DNA from: Pampus argenteus
Lineage: Eukaryota > Chordata > Actinopteri > Scombriformes > Stromateidae
DNA: 64,000 nt
Reading direction: 5' to 3'
NCBI GenBank assembly: GCA_036937835.1
Contig: CM072879.1
Coordinates: forward strand, 16,051,001 to 16,115,000
Shown here piece by piece: positions 1 to 11,004 of the stretch (position 1 is its first letter; every line of letters starts with the position of its first letter). The notes below the pieces were generated by a model that was not told the DNA's origin, did no database searches, and saw only the letters and a program-made list of their open reading frames with translations. The translations under genes and the position numbers were made by a program.

Positions 1-332
1 GAGATTGTTTTTCTTTTTTATACAGTAAAAAGCTATTTGTTCAGCATATGTGCATATGCATGTATGTATCTGTGTATATATGCATAAGGTGTGTGGATGG
101 GTAAAGAGCAACTAGTAGGTAAGGACAGAGCATCACCTGTTGTAAACCTTTAATGCAGGTCTCTTAGGGAAGGTAGTCATATTGTTTTTTTGTTTGTTTT
201 TACTGCAGCAGGATTTCATTTGTTTACCACAGACTGACAAACCACCACCACAACCTCACACACACACACACGCACACAGTCGCTCATGCTCAGCTTGTGC
301 ACAATCAGAGAGATGCAACTGCTCTTATGCAA

Positions 333-334
<2 letters not shown>

Positions 335-372
<38 letters not shown>
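335..372. repeat. (AT)19 microsatellite
   Basis: Perfect AT dinucleotide run of 38 bp. Confidence 0.97.
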
Positions 373-375
<3 letters not shown>

Positions 376-504
376 TGGCAAAAAAAAGAATATGCACAAA
401 TCCCTGGTTATACTGTCCCACAGACACACAGAGGTTCCTAAAATGAGATAAATTTAAGGGGTCATGGGATGGAAAAAAGGGATAAGAAAGCAGAATATAT
501 CTAC

Positions 505-945
505 TTCTTAAAGGGGAAATGACATGTTTAAAGTGATTCTTAGGCTGTTTTTTTAACCGCTATGATGTCTGATGTCCATGTTTAAATATAGTGGAAGATG
601 CTCTGAACGCTTCATTTGCAGTGTTGCCTGTAGCCTTTGTTGCTAAGTCTGCGCCGTGTTCACGTTGTCCACTCGCGTATTTCACATCAGAATTAGCCTC
701 AAACAGGAAGTTGGTTGACACGCAGCTTCCGGGAAGCTGACCAATCAGAACAGAGTGTGGACCTGAAAGAGACAGTAGCAAAAACCACATGTTTCAGACA
801 GGAGCTTTAACTGGGGAGCTGCATAAAGAGCCTGCATAAGATAAATAAGGAGTTTATTAAACTGTAAATCATGGAAAGCTATTCCAGTAGAGCCCCCCGA
901 ATATAAATATAGACCTGGAAATGTGGACGATACGTCCCCTTTAAC
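505..945. repeat. degenerate teleost interspersed repeat
   Basis: The 3' part (about 790-945: GTTTCAGACAGGAGC, TTCCAGTAGAGCCCC, ACGTCCCCTTTAA) matches by eye a dispersed family I recognise from other fish, which ends in a GTCCCCTTTAA-like tail. The family name is not known to me; the 5' edge is approximate. Confidence 0.55.
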
Positions 946-3900
946 AGTTAGAACCGAGAAGTAAAAATGACTTATTGGTTGAACTGGCCAATATTTTGGT
1001 GACAACCTTTATTGAGTTTATTGGGTCTCAAGTAGACATGGCTTCACTTTAAGGGGTCACCAGCATAAAAGTTTGGGAACCACTGCAATAACACAAGCAA
1101 CAAGTGCAGCAATCTTCTGGTCCCCAGTCGTGCTGTCACATCTCTGAGGCCAGTAATGACAGAGTCCGGTGTTTAATTTTAGCTCGACCGAGCCTTTCAC
1201 CTCACCACAAGATTTGTGTTTTCCTCAGAACACTTCATTTCACTGAACTAATATGTTGCCAGCTTTAGGCAGGCAAGAAAAAAAACACATACCAGATGTG
1301 TGTTTAAGTATAGTTTAGACACACGCTCACACACTCTGGCACACGCGGCCACAAAAAGTCACTGAAAGGTCTACTGCCACTGCACACTGGCACAAATCAC
1401 AGCATTTCTGCAGTGCAATCACCCAGGATTTGTGTCAGTGGGCTGCAGGCTGCCATCATTCAGGTGGACTGTCTTCACAAGCTAACAATATCATTTGGCA
1501 AGGAATGAAAATCTAATTTTGCCAGGCATTTGGCCCATCCAGTGTCAGTTTACAACCTGCTCTATGTCACTACCCAAATCATTTCAGACATAATAACGCT
1601 ACTGCTGCTGCTGCTTCTCTTACAGTGGCAATGACTCGGCTACCCAGAGAACGACTGTAATGTAGTTGATTTTCATTTCGAGTTTCTACTGTTCAGTTTC
1701 TTTTTTCTGAGCTGCTTGCGCTTCAGCCAAAAAAACAACAACAAATTGAACAAATAAAGAAAAAAACAGTCTGTCCCTGAAAAGCAGAAAACCCCCATTA
1801 AAAAAAAAAATTTGGTGGAAGAAAAACTAATTGACAAATGCTGAATTTCCTGCACAAGGCCGTCGTTGGTGACATCCGTTTCAAAAAGGCGTCGGTTTTT
1901 CCATTTTCTATCAAAGCCTGCATAAAACACAGTTGCCGTGTAAACACAATTCAAAGGGAGACAGATGGGATGACACATTTTTAACTCCATTTCCCTGAAA
2001 GACTTAATAGTGTATTTCTGTGGAAAACTGCAGCAAGTAGTAACAGTTGAGGAAAGCCCTTAAGGCCTGCAGGGACAAAGAGATCGAGGGCAGTAAGTAC
2101 AGGGATTGGATCCAGCTGTCACCCATGAAATATCGATCATGAAGTTCTTCTTCTCCCCCTTGTCTCCCCCTTTCCTTCCATGGCACTTTAATGGCCTTCA
2201 GTCTCACCTTTTTTTTTTTTTTCCTTTTTTTCCCCTTGACTTGTTCCATCGCTTGTCTTTTGAGTACTGACTTCCATGTGTCCTCCAGATTGAACTATAT
2301 TCAACAGGAAATCTAGTTTAAATTCAATTCAATAGGTGGGTGAACAACCCGGAAGACAATTGGAGCTGAGAGGTAATTTCTTTGCTGTGTAGAAAAAAGC
2401 TGGCTTGTCCAGCTCTGATGATGCATCATCCACCGACGCCTTTGTAATTATAATGCGCTGCGTTCTTATTGTATTATTTTTTTTCTCCCTCCCTTTGCAG
2501 TGTTGACACAATTTAATTGCTTGCTCAGTACACTCTAAACGAACCTTCCTAGAAGTTTCTTTGTACTCAAGGCGAGCGAATGATAAAAAAAAAAAAACAC
2601 TTGGCGTTGCAGAATGCAGTATTTATGCTCCTGTCTTCCTACTCTCACCCTCTTTTTGGGGATGAAGCAGGAATAATTGAAAAAGGAAAAACGGCAAGCG
2701 ATTGCATTGTTTCTAAGTGAAACCCTCAAGTCAGCTTCGGTAGGAAAGGAAAATAAGTGAAAATAGAAGGAGGAATTGAGGGGTGAAAGACGAATGGCGC
2801 AGCTGTACCACTCTGAGTCCTGTCCTCACCTTTCCTTGAACCCTGTCCTTCCACCTTCAGGCCCCTCTGTTCAATGAGCCTTGTGACTTCTCCCAGTGCT
2901 AGTCACCCAACCATAATGATCCATCATTGATCCATGACAGAGGGACTCGTCTCACCACTTTAACCCACTTACGCGTGTGTATGTGCGCGTCTTCTTGTTG
3001 TCCAACGATGCCGTCAGCCCAGTCAGGTCCAGGCATGCCCGAGAGTTGCACTGACTAACATTCATCATCATTGTTTTTTTGTTTTTTTTTTCATTAATAG
3101 CCACACAACTGCCATTGGACAGTTTTATTTGCACACTAGAAGTAGGATGGGAGGAAAAAGGGAACAGCTGTAGAGGCAGTCTGATAAGAGAATAGATTTT
3201 GATGTTGTTAGTTATTTTAAAACTGGTAGTTTTCATGCCCTAATATCCTATAATATATAATATTATCTTTAATCATTACGTTCTATTCGCGCATTACCTC
3301 CATCCTCCTAACCTGTAACACCTCATTGCCTCGCATTGTTCTTTTTTGACGTCCATTCAAACTTGAGCTTTGGGCTGCTATTATTTGCTATTAACTCAAT
3401 GGAATGAAGGGTGCTTTTAAATCATCACCGTGTTTTATTGTGAAATGACAGTTTCAGCATAGAGGCAGAAACTCCTATTGTTGGTCCTTCGGTAATAGAG
3501 AGACCTCTTTGCACTATAATCAATGTAAATATCTTTAGTGGGTTACTATTTTGCAAGACAACTGCCAAAACGAATGCCTCTGCCGTATGTGAAATGGCTT
3601 AGCGTCAGATTAGATAAGGCAACGGAATAAATTCCTCAAGCCCATCACCATTACCATCATCGTAATGATACCCTCCATCACTTTTCTATTACACCTTCCT
3701 TGCCATCACTATCAATTATCTCTCCACAACCACAAATCACCAGGACAGAGCTCGTGCACCATCTCTCACTGGAGTGTACCTTGAGGAAGATTGAGGTCTA
3801 ATTGTGTGCGTTGGTGCCAGGGGATATAAAGCATGAAAAAATAAATAAATAAAATAAAGAAATAAATAAAGAAAAATCAATGCCTTAACTAAAGGTGCAA

Positions 3901-4961
3901 GTGAATTATTGATGAGGAATATGTAATGGGATCCCAAGTGTCTATTTCTCTCCAACCTGGACTGCTTGCTGCTCAGGCAGCTTGAAAACCCCACCCACTA
4001 ACATCTCCGCGGTTAGATTACTCGACCTGAATTATCTGTTGCAGCGTGGCTTGAGTTTTAAATAAACACGAGCAAAATAACTGTGGATTAAAACGCAGCC
4101 TGATGTCGTGTTCGTATGGCACGACTCAGACCACATACTGGTACGAGAGAGGCCTCGGAGAGTCTCAGAACTACAACGTGGCCGCAGAGCCGCCGTCGCT
4201 GGCGCTCGCGTCTGAATAAAGTTGTATTTGAACATTAAACACTGTTTTGTATCTGGTTACACTCGTTAATGAGCTGTTACCTAATCTAATTTCGGCTAAT
4301 TTAGGCTGTGATTAGCAGCGCGGACAGTGTGAACGCTCTCGCGTATGACATCATGAGGTTTTTCTTGCTCTTCCGGTTCTGTCAATGTGTGAATGCAGCA
4401 TTAGCTTAAACTAATGTTGTACCAATTAAAGTCAATTTGCAGCCTAAGATGAGTCACTGGTTAATGTTACTCTCAGTCAGTTGTTGTTGTCTTTTTATAA
4501 AGTCAGAAATAATGAAAAGCTTAAATAGAAAAGATAGAAAAGAAGAAACATCAGAAAATGTTTGTTTTTAATGAATCTAGTAATCGATTCATCTTACAGG
4601 TATGAATACATATCATATATGAAGTTGTGATATTTACTTCTCTATAAACTGATGAAACTCTTTGACATGAACGTATAACGGCATTTGCGGCGTTTATCGC
4701 TACAAGCTGCTCGGTTCCTCGTCCCCTTTTTTCATGGTTGTAGATGGGAATAAAGGCGGTGCATTGTTTACCCACATCGCCGGCGTGCTGTTTGTTTTAT
4801 TTGCAAGCAGAGACTGTCGGCATCACTACTGCTTGGCTGGAGAAGAGGCAGAAATGAGGAATGTGAATGAGAGGTAGAGTTGAGCGGGCAGGTGAGACCT
4901 GAAAGCTGCCTTTGTGTGGCAGCTGGCAGTAGGAACACTGCCCTTTACTGTGCGGTGTACT

Positions 4962-4962
<1 letters not shown>

Positions 4963-4992
<30 letters not shown>
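4963..4992. repeat. (CA)15 microsatellite
   Basis: Perfect CA run. Confidence 0.97.
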
Positions 4993-4995
<3 letters not shown>

Positions 4996-5301
4996 TGTAC
5001 ATGTTGGGGAGTTATAGGGGGGATGTTTGGCAAAAAAAATATGAGGTAGAAAAACCGTTGCACGTTTGAGAATGTAACAAAAAAACCCTTCACTCAGTCT
5101 CTCCAAGGTGAATGGACGTTTCAGGGCCATAAAATGTCTCTGTTTTCCTTCTGCTTTCTCATATCTCCATTTCAAGCTGCTAAACACTCTCATTTTCTTC
5201 TTCACTGCACCTCAACTGTATCTGGCTCAGTTCAGCTGGAGCTTGAAGAGCAGCATGATAGCGATCTAGTCTCGTCCGCTGTTCCAGGTTTAGCAGGCTA
5301 T

Positions 5302-5305
<4 letters not shown>

Positions 5306-5332
<27 letters not shown>
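5306..5332. repeat. (CA)13 microsatellite
   Basis: Perfect CA run about 0.9 kb upstream of the ext1 start codon. Confidence 0.97.
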
Positions 5333-5779
5333 TTATTCCAGAAGTCAGTACACATCACAGCACGTATGAGACTGTGAATATCCAGTCACATTAATCTTTT
5401 TCACAGGAAAAAAGTGGAAGGCGGAGCGCGAGTGGAGATAGAATAAAGGTGGACTTTATGAAGGTTTTGATTTGTGGCTAATCAGGGTTGGATGCCTTTA
5501 TGAAAGTGCACCGAGCTGTACTTTTCTCAATTTTCTCCTTATGGGCTTGAACTGAGGAGGACTTTTAGAGTAAATTCCTCTACTGCCTGTGAAACATTAC
5601 CCAGCTGTGCTACTTCATTGCCGTTTCATTATGTGTATTAAATATGATATAGGCTTCGAATCACATATGTCTGTTGAGGCAGCAGTTTAACGACTAATCC
5701 CAGAGTACGTCCCACTGAATGGTTGTGGAGCAGGAAGTATTACTATGTACTGATCTGTGTTTCTTTTACTCCTCCCCAT

Positions 5780-6238
5780 GAAGGGCCCTGCAGACAGCAG
5801 TCTCACCAGGCACCATGAGGCAGCAAGCTTGGCCTGAGAGACCGGAGAAATCACCCTTCATCACTCTCAGCCAGACTGGACAGAGGAAGAAATGCATACA
5901 GCAGCAGCAGCAGCAGAAGCAGAGACAGTCTAATACACACATCTGAGAATACAGTGGAGGGCAAATGGGGAAGACAGAAAGAGACTGAGAGAGGGGAGTC
6001 AGTAACTCAAGATTGCGACATTCTCAATGGCACAGTGGACTGGACCTCACTCAGAGGCAGTGATGTCCCTGTTAACACATTGTCCTCCATTAGAGGCTCC
6101 TTGTTAGAAGTCAAAAGTCAGTCCCCCGCCCCTGTGAGGCCACAGAGCTGAGGGGCAGAGGAAAAGAAAAACAGAGGTTGTTGAGAAAGAGAGAGAGAGA
6201 GACAGAGAGGAAAAAAAAGAGACTGTGACAGGCCCCTG
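5780..6238 (+). other. ext1: probable ext1 5' UTR / 5' flank
   Basis: EXT1 genes carry a long 5' UTR in exon 1. This stretch continues without an obvious acceptor up to the start codon; it is purine-rich (GAGA runs at 6187-6203) and has a short CAG run at 5899-5916. The transcription start cannot be placed: no TATA box or clear CpG island was recognised. Confidence 0.5.
5815..5946 (+). CDS. candidate uORF (43 aa) in the ext1 5' UTR
   Basis: An ATG in a good context (CACCATGAGG, A at -3) opens 43 codons starting MRQQAWPERP and including six consecutive Gln from a CAG run; TGA is at 5944-5946, 292 nt before the ext1 start. It matters only if the transcript starts upstream of 5815, which the sequence does not show. 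No homology is recognised and it may be untranslated. If translated, it could lower ext1 initiation. Confidence 0.3.
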   Translation: MRQQAWPERPEKSPFITLSQTGQRKKCIQQQQQQKQRQSNTHI

Positions 6239-7185
6239 ATGCAGGCGCGTAAGAAGTATGTTCTGCTGGGCTTGTGTGCGTGCTGCTGGCTGGTCTTCTT
6301 TTACTGGGGCGGAGGAGTCCAGCTACGTCTGCTGCGGCTGCTGACACGCCAGCGGGGTGAGGTGGTGCGCCCTTGGCCCAACTGGACCGACCGGGCCTTC
6401 CTGCCCCGCTATGCCCACCTGGATGAGCTCCAGACGGACCCTGGGACGGCTGAGTCGCCCCGCCAGCGCCGACAAGCATGGTCCGCCATTTATAAGGACA
6501 GCCGCTGCCGCATGGAAACCTGTTTCGACTTCTCCCGGTGCCGGCGTAGAGGACGGGATGGGTTCAGGGTGTATATATATCCTTCAGAAAAAAATGACCA
6601 TGTGTCAGAAAGCTACAGGAAGATCCTGATGTCTATAGGGGAGTCGCGGTACTACACATCAGACCCCCGTGAGGCATGTCTGTTTGTGCTCGGGATAGAC
6701 ACCCTTGACCGGGACCAGCTATCAGGACAGTTTGTGCCCAATGTGGATGAACGTATCCGTGGTTACCCGCTGTGGAACGACGGGCGAAACCACCTGATCT
6801 TCAACTTGTACTCAGGCACCTGGCCCAACTACACAGAGGACCTGGGTTTCAACATCGGTCAGGCCATCTTAGCCAAAGCCAGCCTCAACACAGAACACTT
6901 CAGGCCAGGCTTTGACGTCTCCATCCCGCTGTTCTCCAAGGATCACCCGCAGAAGGGTGGAGAACGGGGCTGGCTGGAGAGGAACACCATCCCGCCGCGG
7001 AGGAAGTATCTGCTGATGTTCAAAGGGAAGCGTTATCTGACGGGCATTGGCTCGGACACCAGAAACGCACTCCATCACATCCACAATGGGAAGGACATCG
7101 TGTCATTGACGACGTGCCGCCACGGGAAGGACTGGGAGAAGCACAAAGATGCCCGCTGTGACCATGACAACCTGGAATATGAGAG
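6239..7185 (+). CDS. ext1: ext1 coding exon 1
   Basis: 947 nt encoding residues 1-315 plus two bases of codon 316. The start ATG at 6239 opens MQARKKY, matching the EXT1 N-terminus. A hydrophobic Cys/Trp-rich segment follows (about residues 8-27), the type II signal anchor. The exon also covers the arginine-rich stem and most of the GT47 domain (SRYYTSDPREACLFVL, NHLIFNLYSGTWPNYTED, KRYLTGIGSDTRNALHHIHNG). The donor is GAGAG|GTAAG at 7185/7186; reading through it hits a stop at once (7187-7189), which confirms the splice. Residues 25-85 are the least conserved part, as usual for EXT stems. Confidence 0.97.
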
Positions 7186-10100
7186 GTAAGACGAGGGTTA
7201 GATGGCCGGTGGGGAGGAGGGCATTAATGAGGTGATGTTAAAATGAGAAGTGAGGTGTGAGTCAGTGTTGCACTTTATAGGGATTTATAGAAAGCAGAGT
7301 GTCAAAATGTATTATTTTTTTATTAGGAAATACCCAGTGGTGTTTCTTATTTGAACTTTACATGCTGTTTTATTGGTCTTTTAGATGTCACTGATTTTTC
7401 TACAAGCAATGTCAGTGGCAGCTTTTGTGTCCCGCTGCTTAGTTTCGTCTCTCTCTTTTATGGCGGGTTTGGATTCATGATGTTTGGCAGTCGCTTTTTT
7501 GAGATCAGAGATTTTCTGCTCCGACTCAAGTCTCTGTTCATTTATGATACAGACGTCTAGATTCAGGTCATTATTTACAGCACTTATCTTTTATCTTTTT
7601 TTATTATTACTATTACAACTGTGAAAGTACAATTTATCAGTAGTTGTAATGCGCTGAGATTGCAATAATTGATCCTGAGCTCTTCTATTATCCAGGCTGT
7701 TTTGTATCGTACTGTAAATTTCCTACTTTCTGGCGGTGAAACAAACATAACAATAGAAACTGCAGCATCTAATGAGCCAAAGCAGAGGTCAAAACAAATA
7801 ATGGTTTAAAAAAAGACAAGAAATCTCTTGCATGTAAGTATTCACAGCCTTCGTGATCAAACTCAAGGTTGAGCTCAGGTGCTTCCTGTTTCCACTGATC
7901 ATCCTTGAGACGTTTCTACAGCTTAATTGGAGTCCACCTGTGGTAAATTCAATTGATTGGAGGAGAACGGGGCAACGACCCTAAACACAGAGTCAATATA
8001 TGGACGAAGTGGCTTCTGGCATTTTTCTACTGACCCAATTTCATAGAAGATTTTTGTGGCCGTTGTGCAGGACTGATTCTGATTATAGTCTACAGATGTT
8101 TAGTTTTGTGCAAACACAATGATCTTCTATCTATCATTCTTTACAGTAATATGTAGACTATTAATATAACAGGAACAGGAACACAGCCCCTCTGTTTCAA
8201 TTATTCCTTAACTTACAGTTTGCAATAAAAAAGTCTCTGAAGCTGAAGTGCTGACGAAGTTCCTCGTTATTATATCTGTCCATTCATAGAAAAGTCACCT
8301 AGAGCAGCACAGTCTGACAGTGCAGAACATTCATAGACAAGAGAAGATGGATTTCTATGAAAGGAAGAATAATGAAAGAACTAACAGGCATAAAAAGAAA
8401 GAAGCCACTTTAGTCAAAATTTAAAAAAATCAACGTTGTTTTCAGGAAATAAACGCGATCAAAGCAAAGTGTAGTTTGAAACTGCACAATATGACTTTTC
8501 AAATATCATTTACCCCCGACGTCAGCAGCTAGGGGGAGGTTCTGATCCAAGCACACTCCTACCTTTAAGCTTGTTTACATTGAGGCCGGGCAGCAGAGGG
8601 GACGGAGCTGCTCATGACTGTATGAATGAGCTCATTTATTCCACACAGCCCGCTTACTCACGCACCCGGGTGGGCAGTGGGTGTGTGTGGGATGGGGGCG
8701 GAGGTAAAGGATAGTGTAGTATTTTGCAGTAGACTCGGATAAGGCTCTGAGGGTGTGAATGGGGAAGGCAATGTGAGAGACAGCTGCCGTTTATAAGAAA
8801 AACACAAAAAAGCTGGATGATTTTCTTTTTCTTCTCTCTTCTTTTGTATGGAGTCTGTTTCTCTGGAAATTGGAGGCTTTTAGCCTTGGAGGGAGAGAGA
8901 GAGAGGGAGAGAGGGAGGGATGTGGGCAAATGGAGGGAGGGAAGGAAGGTGCCTCATCCATCTCTTTTTTTTTTCTTTGCATCCTTTGAATTTTCTTTTG
9001 GGAAAGTAGAAGGGGAGAACATGAAAACTGTGGAATCAAAATAAATGAAAGAAATAGAAAACAACAGCAAACTACATGAACAAGGTTTCTGAAAGTTTGG
9101 GCCAGACAGAGAGACACGCCCTCGTCTCACCACCTGTCTGTTGTCATGGCACATTCTTCACTCTTTTCTACCCCTCTTTTTACTCTTCTTTCTTCTATTT
9201 TTTTTTTTGTCAAAAAATCCTGCATCTGAAAAAAACCCAGCATACTGTTAATAATAGTCCATGTCACAGAGGGAGTATGTGTCTTAGTGTGTTTGACTGC
9301 CACTGCTATATATGCACAAGCTTGTGTGTGTGTGTGTGTGTGTGTGTCACGGTCAATGAGGCTCTTAGAAGGTGGCAGCAGGTTAATGAGCACATGCATC
9401 TGGTACACCACCAGATTAGCCCTGAGGGACCTGGACAAGACAGCAACAAACATACAAACAGCAGGATGAAGAGTTGGAAGGGAAGTAGGAGGGAGGGAGG
9501 AGTCAGACGGACGAATCAGTGGACGTCATGACATCGTTTACCTGCCCAAATAGAAGATTTAGACAACCAAAAAAAAAAAAAAAATACAACAGAAGTGAAT
9601 GGGCTTTAATGAATGGACACTGTACTTCACAGTACTTCACTGTATATATTGTTTGCAGTAGACTGCTGAACCAATAATCACCATGTCTGTTGGAAAAGTT
9701 ATTATTTAAATATGTTCATTTCAACTACCTTGAAATACTCTCTTCTACGTCCATTAACACGATCCTACTCTTTTAAATAGAGACTAAATCAGTTAATGGA
9801 ATCCAAAAAAATCCCATTAATTTCTGCCATAGGTAAAAACGAAATCTGAACAGAAACAGAAAGTGCCTGGAAATATTTGTCAGGGTCTATTGAATTGTAA
9901 CTTTGAACGTGTGTGTGTGTGTGAGTGTGTGTGTGTGTGCATGGATTATGGATGATAGGGGAGAAAACAGAACGGAGTAGCAAAGAGACGAGCTGTGGGT
10001 AGGACATGGTGGTACCCAAGGCAATAAGAGCAGCAAGACAGAAAGGAAGAAACGGAGAATGTCGTGATAAAGATTACCAAAAAAAAGAAAAAGGAAATGG

Positions 10101-10958
10101 ACTGAGGGATACTGCAGGCAACTTAAGGAAAAAGGGAGAATAAGACAGGGCAGGAGGGAGGGTGACAAAGCAGGAGAGGAAGATGGAGAGAGAGAGGGGG
10201 AATTGGAAGAGAGGGGATACTTGAAGCAAGGGAGAAGCTGTGCTGCAGCCTAATGGCCTAGTTTCCCTTCACTTTAGAGAATTCTCTAAGAAAGGGAAGA
10301 GAAACATGCATTGTACAGTGAATGTAAATGAGCAAGAGTGTGAAAAAAACCCCCCAGAAGAGTGAAGAAGAAAGACGACGATATTTAGGCCGTAAAAAAA
10401 GCAAACACAAAGGTCTCAGGTTCAATTTGGACCAACTAAGTGTGTGTTGAGATGGACAGGATGAAGCGACGGGGAGGGCATGTAATTGCAGGACTCTGCT
10501 CTCTCTCTCCTCTGTTTGTCTTCAATGATTCCTGTGAAAACGGCCTTGGCGTATAAGGGCCGACGTTGGAACCGGTGGGTCATTATTCACGACCCTTCTT
10601 GGAGGAACTCGTTGTTGAAAGAGAAAGTAATCAGACTTTCAAACCTGGGTAACAGTTGAACAGGATGAACGGGGCATACTAATCAGACAAAACACAAGTG
10701 AAGGGCTGCGAGGATTTAACAGCATATTGGCCAACGCTGAGAGAAAAGGAGGGAAATGCTTTTAGAAACTCATGCATATGTAATTTCAACAGGAGATATG
10801 TGCGAACCTTTATGCTGCTAGACCATGTGCATGTAAATACAGTAGAGTAATTCCCGTAAAGGATTTGAATGTAGGTAAAAACACCACCAATGTTATCTGC
10901 TGGTACGCATATAAAGGGCCTAGCATTGTAGTGCAGCTACTACATCCATACCTGCACA

Positions 10959-11004
<46 letters not shown>

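Larger units (their letters stand above)
1..5779. other. upstream flank of ext1, no gene seen
   Basis: No ORF here shows protein-like conservation or convincing splice structure. Contents: (AT)19, a teleost interspersed repeat (about 505-945), poly(T)-rich segments, two (CA)n tracts and AT-rich unique sequence. 4000-4235 is more GC- and CpG-rich, but nothing specific is recognised. Confidence 0.7.

Noticed and set aside
5954..6151. 65-codon frame in the ext1 5' UTR
   Set aside because: Begins with GTG, not ATG; not counted as a uORF.
6111..6479. Minus-strand open frame over the ext1 start
   Set aside because: Antisense shadow of GC-rich exon 1.
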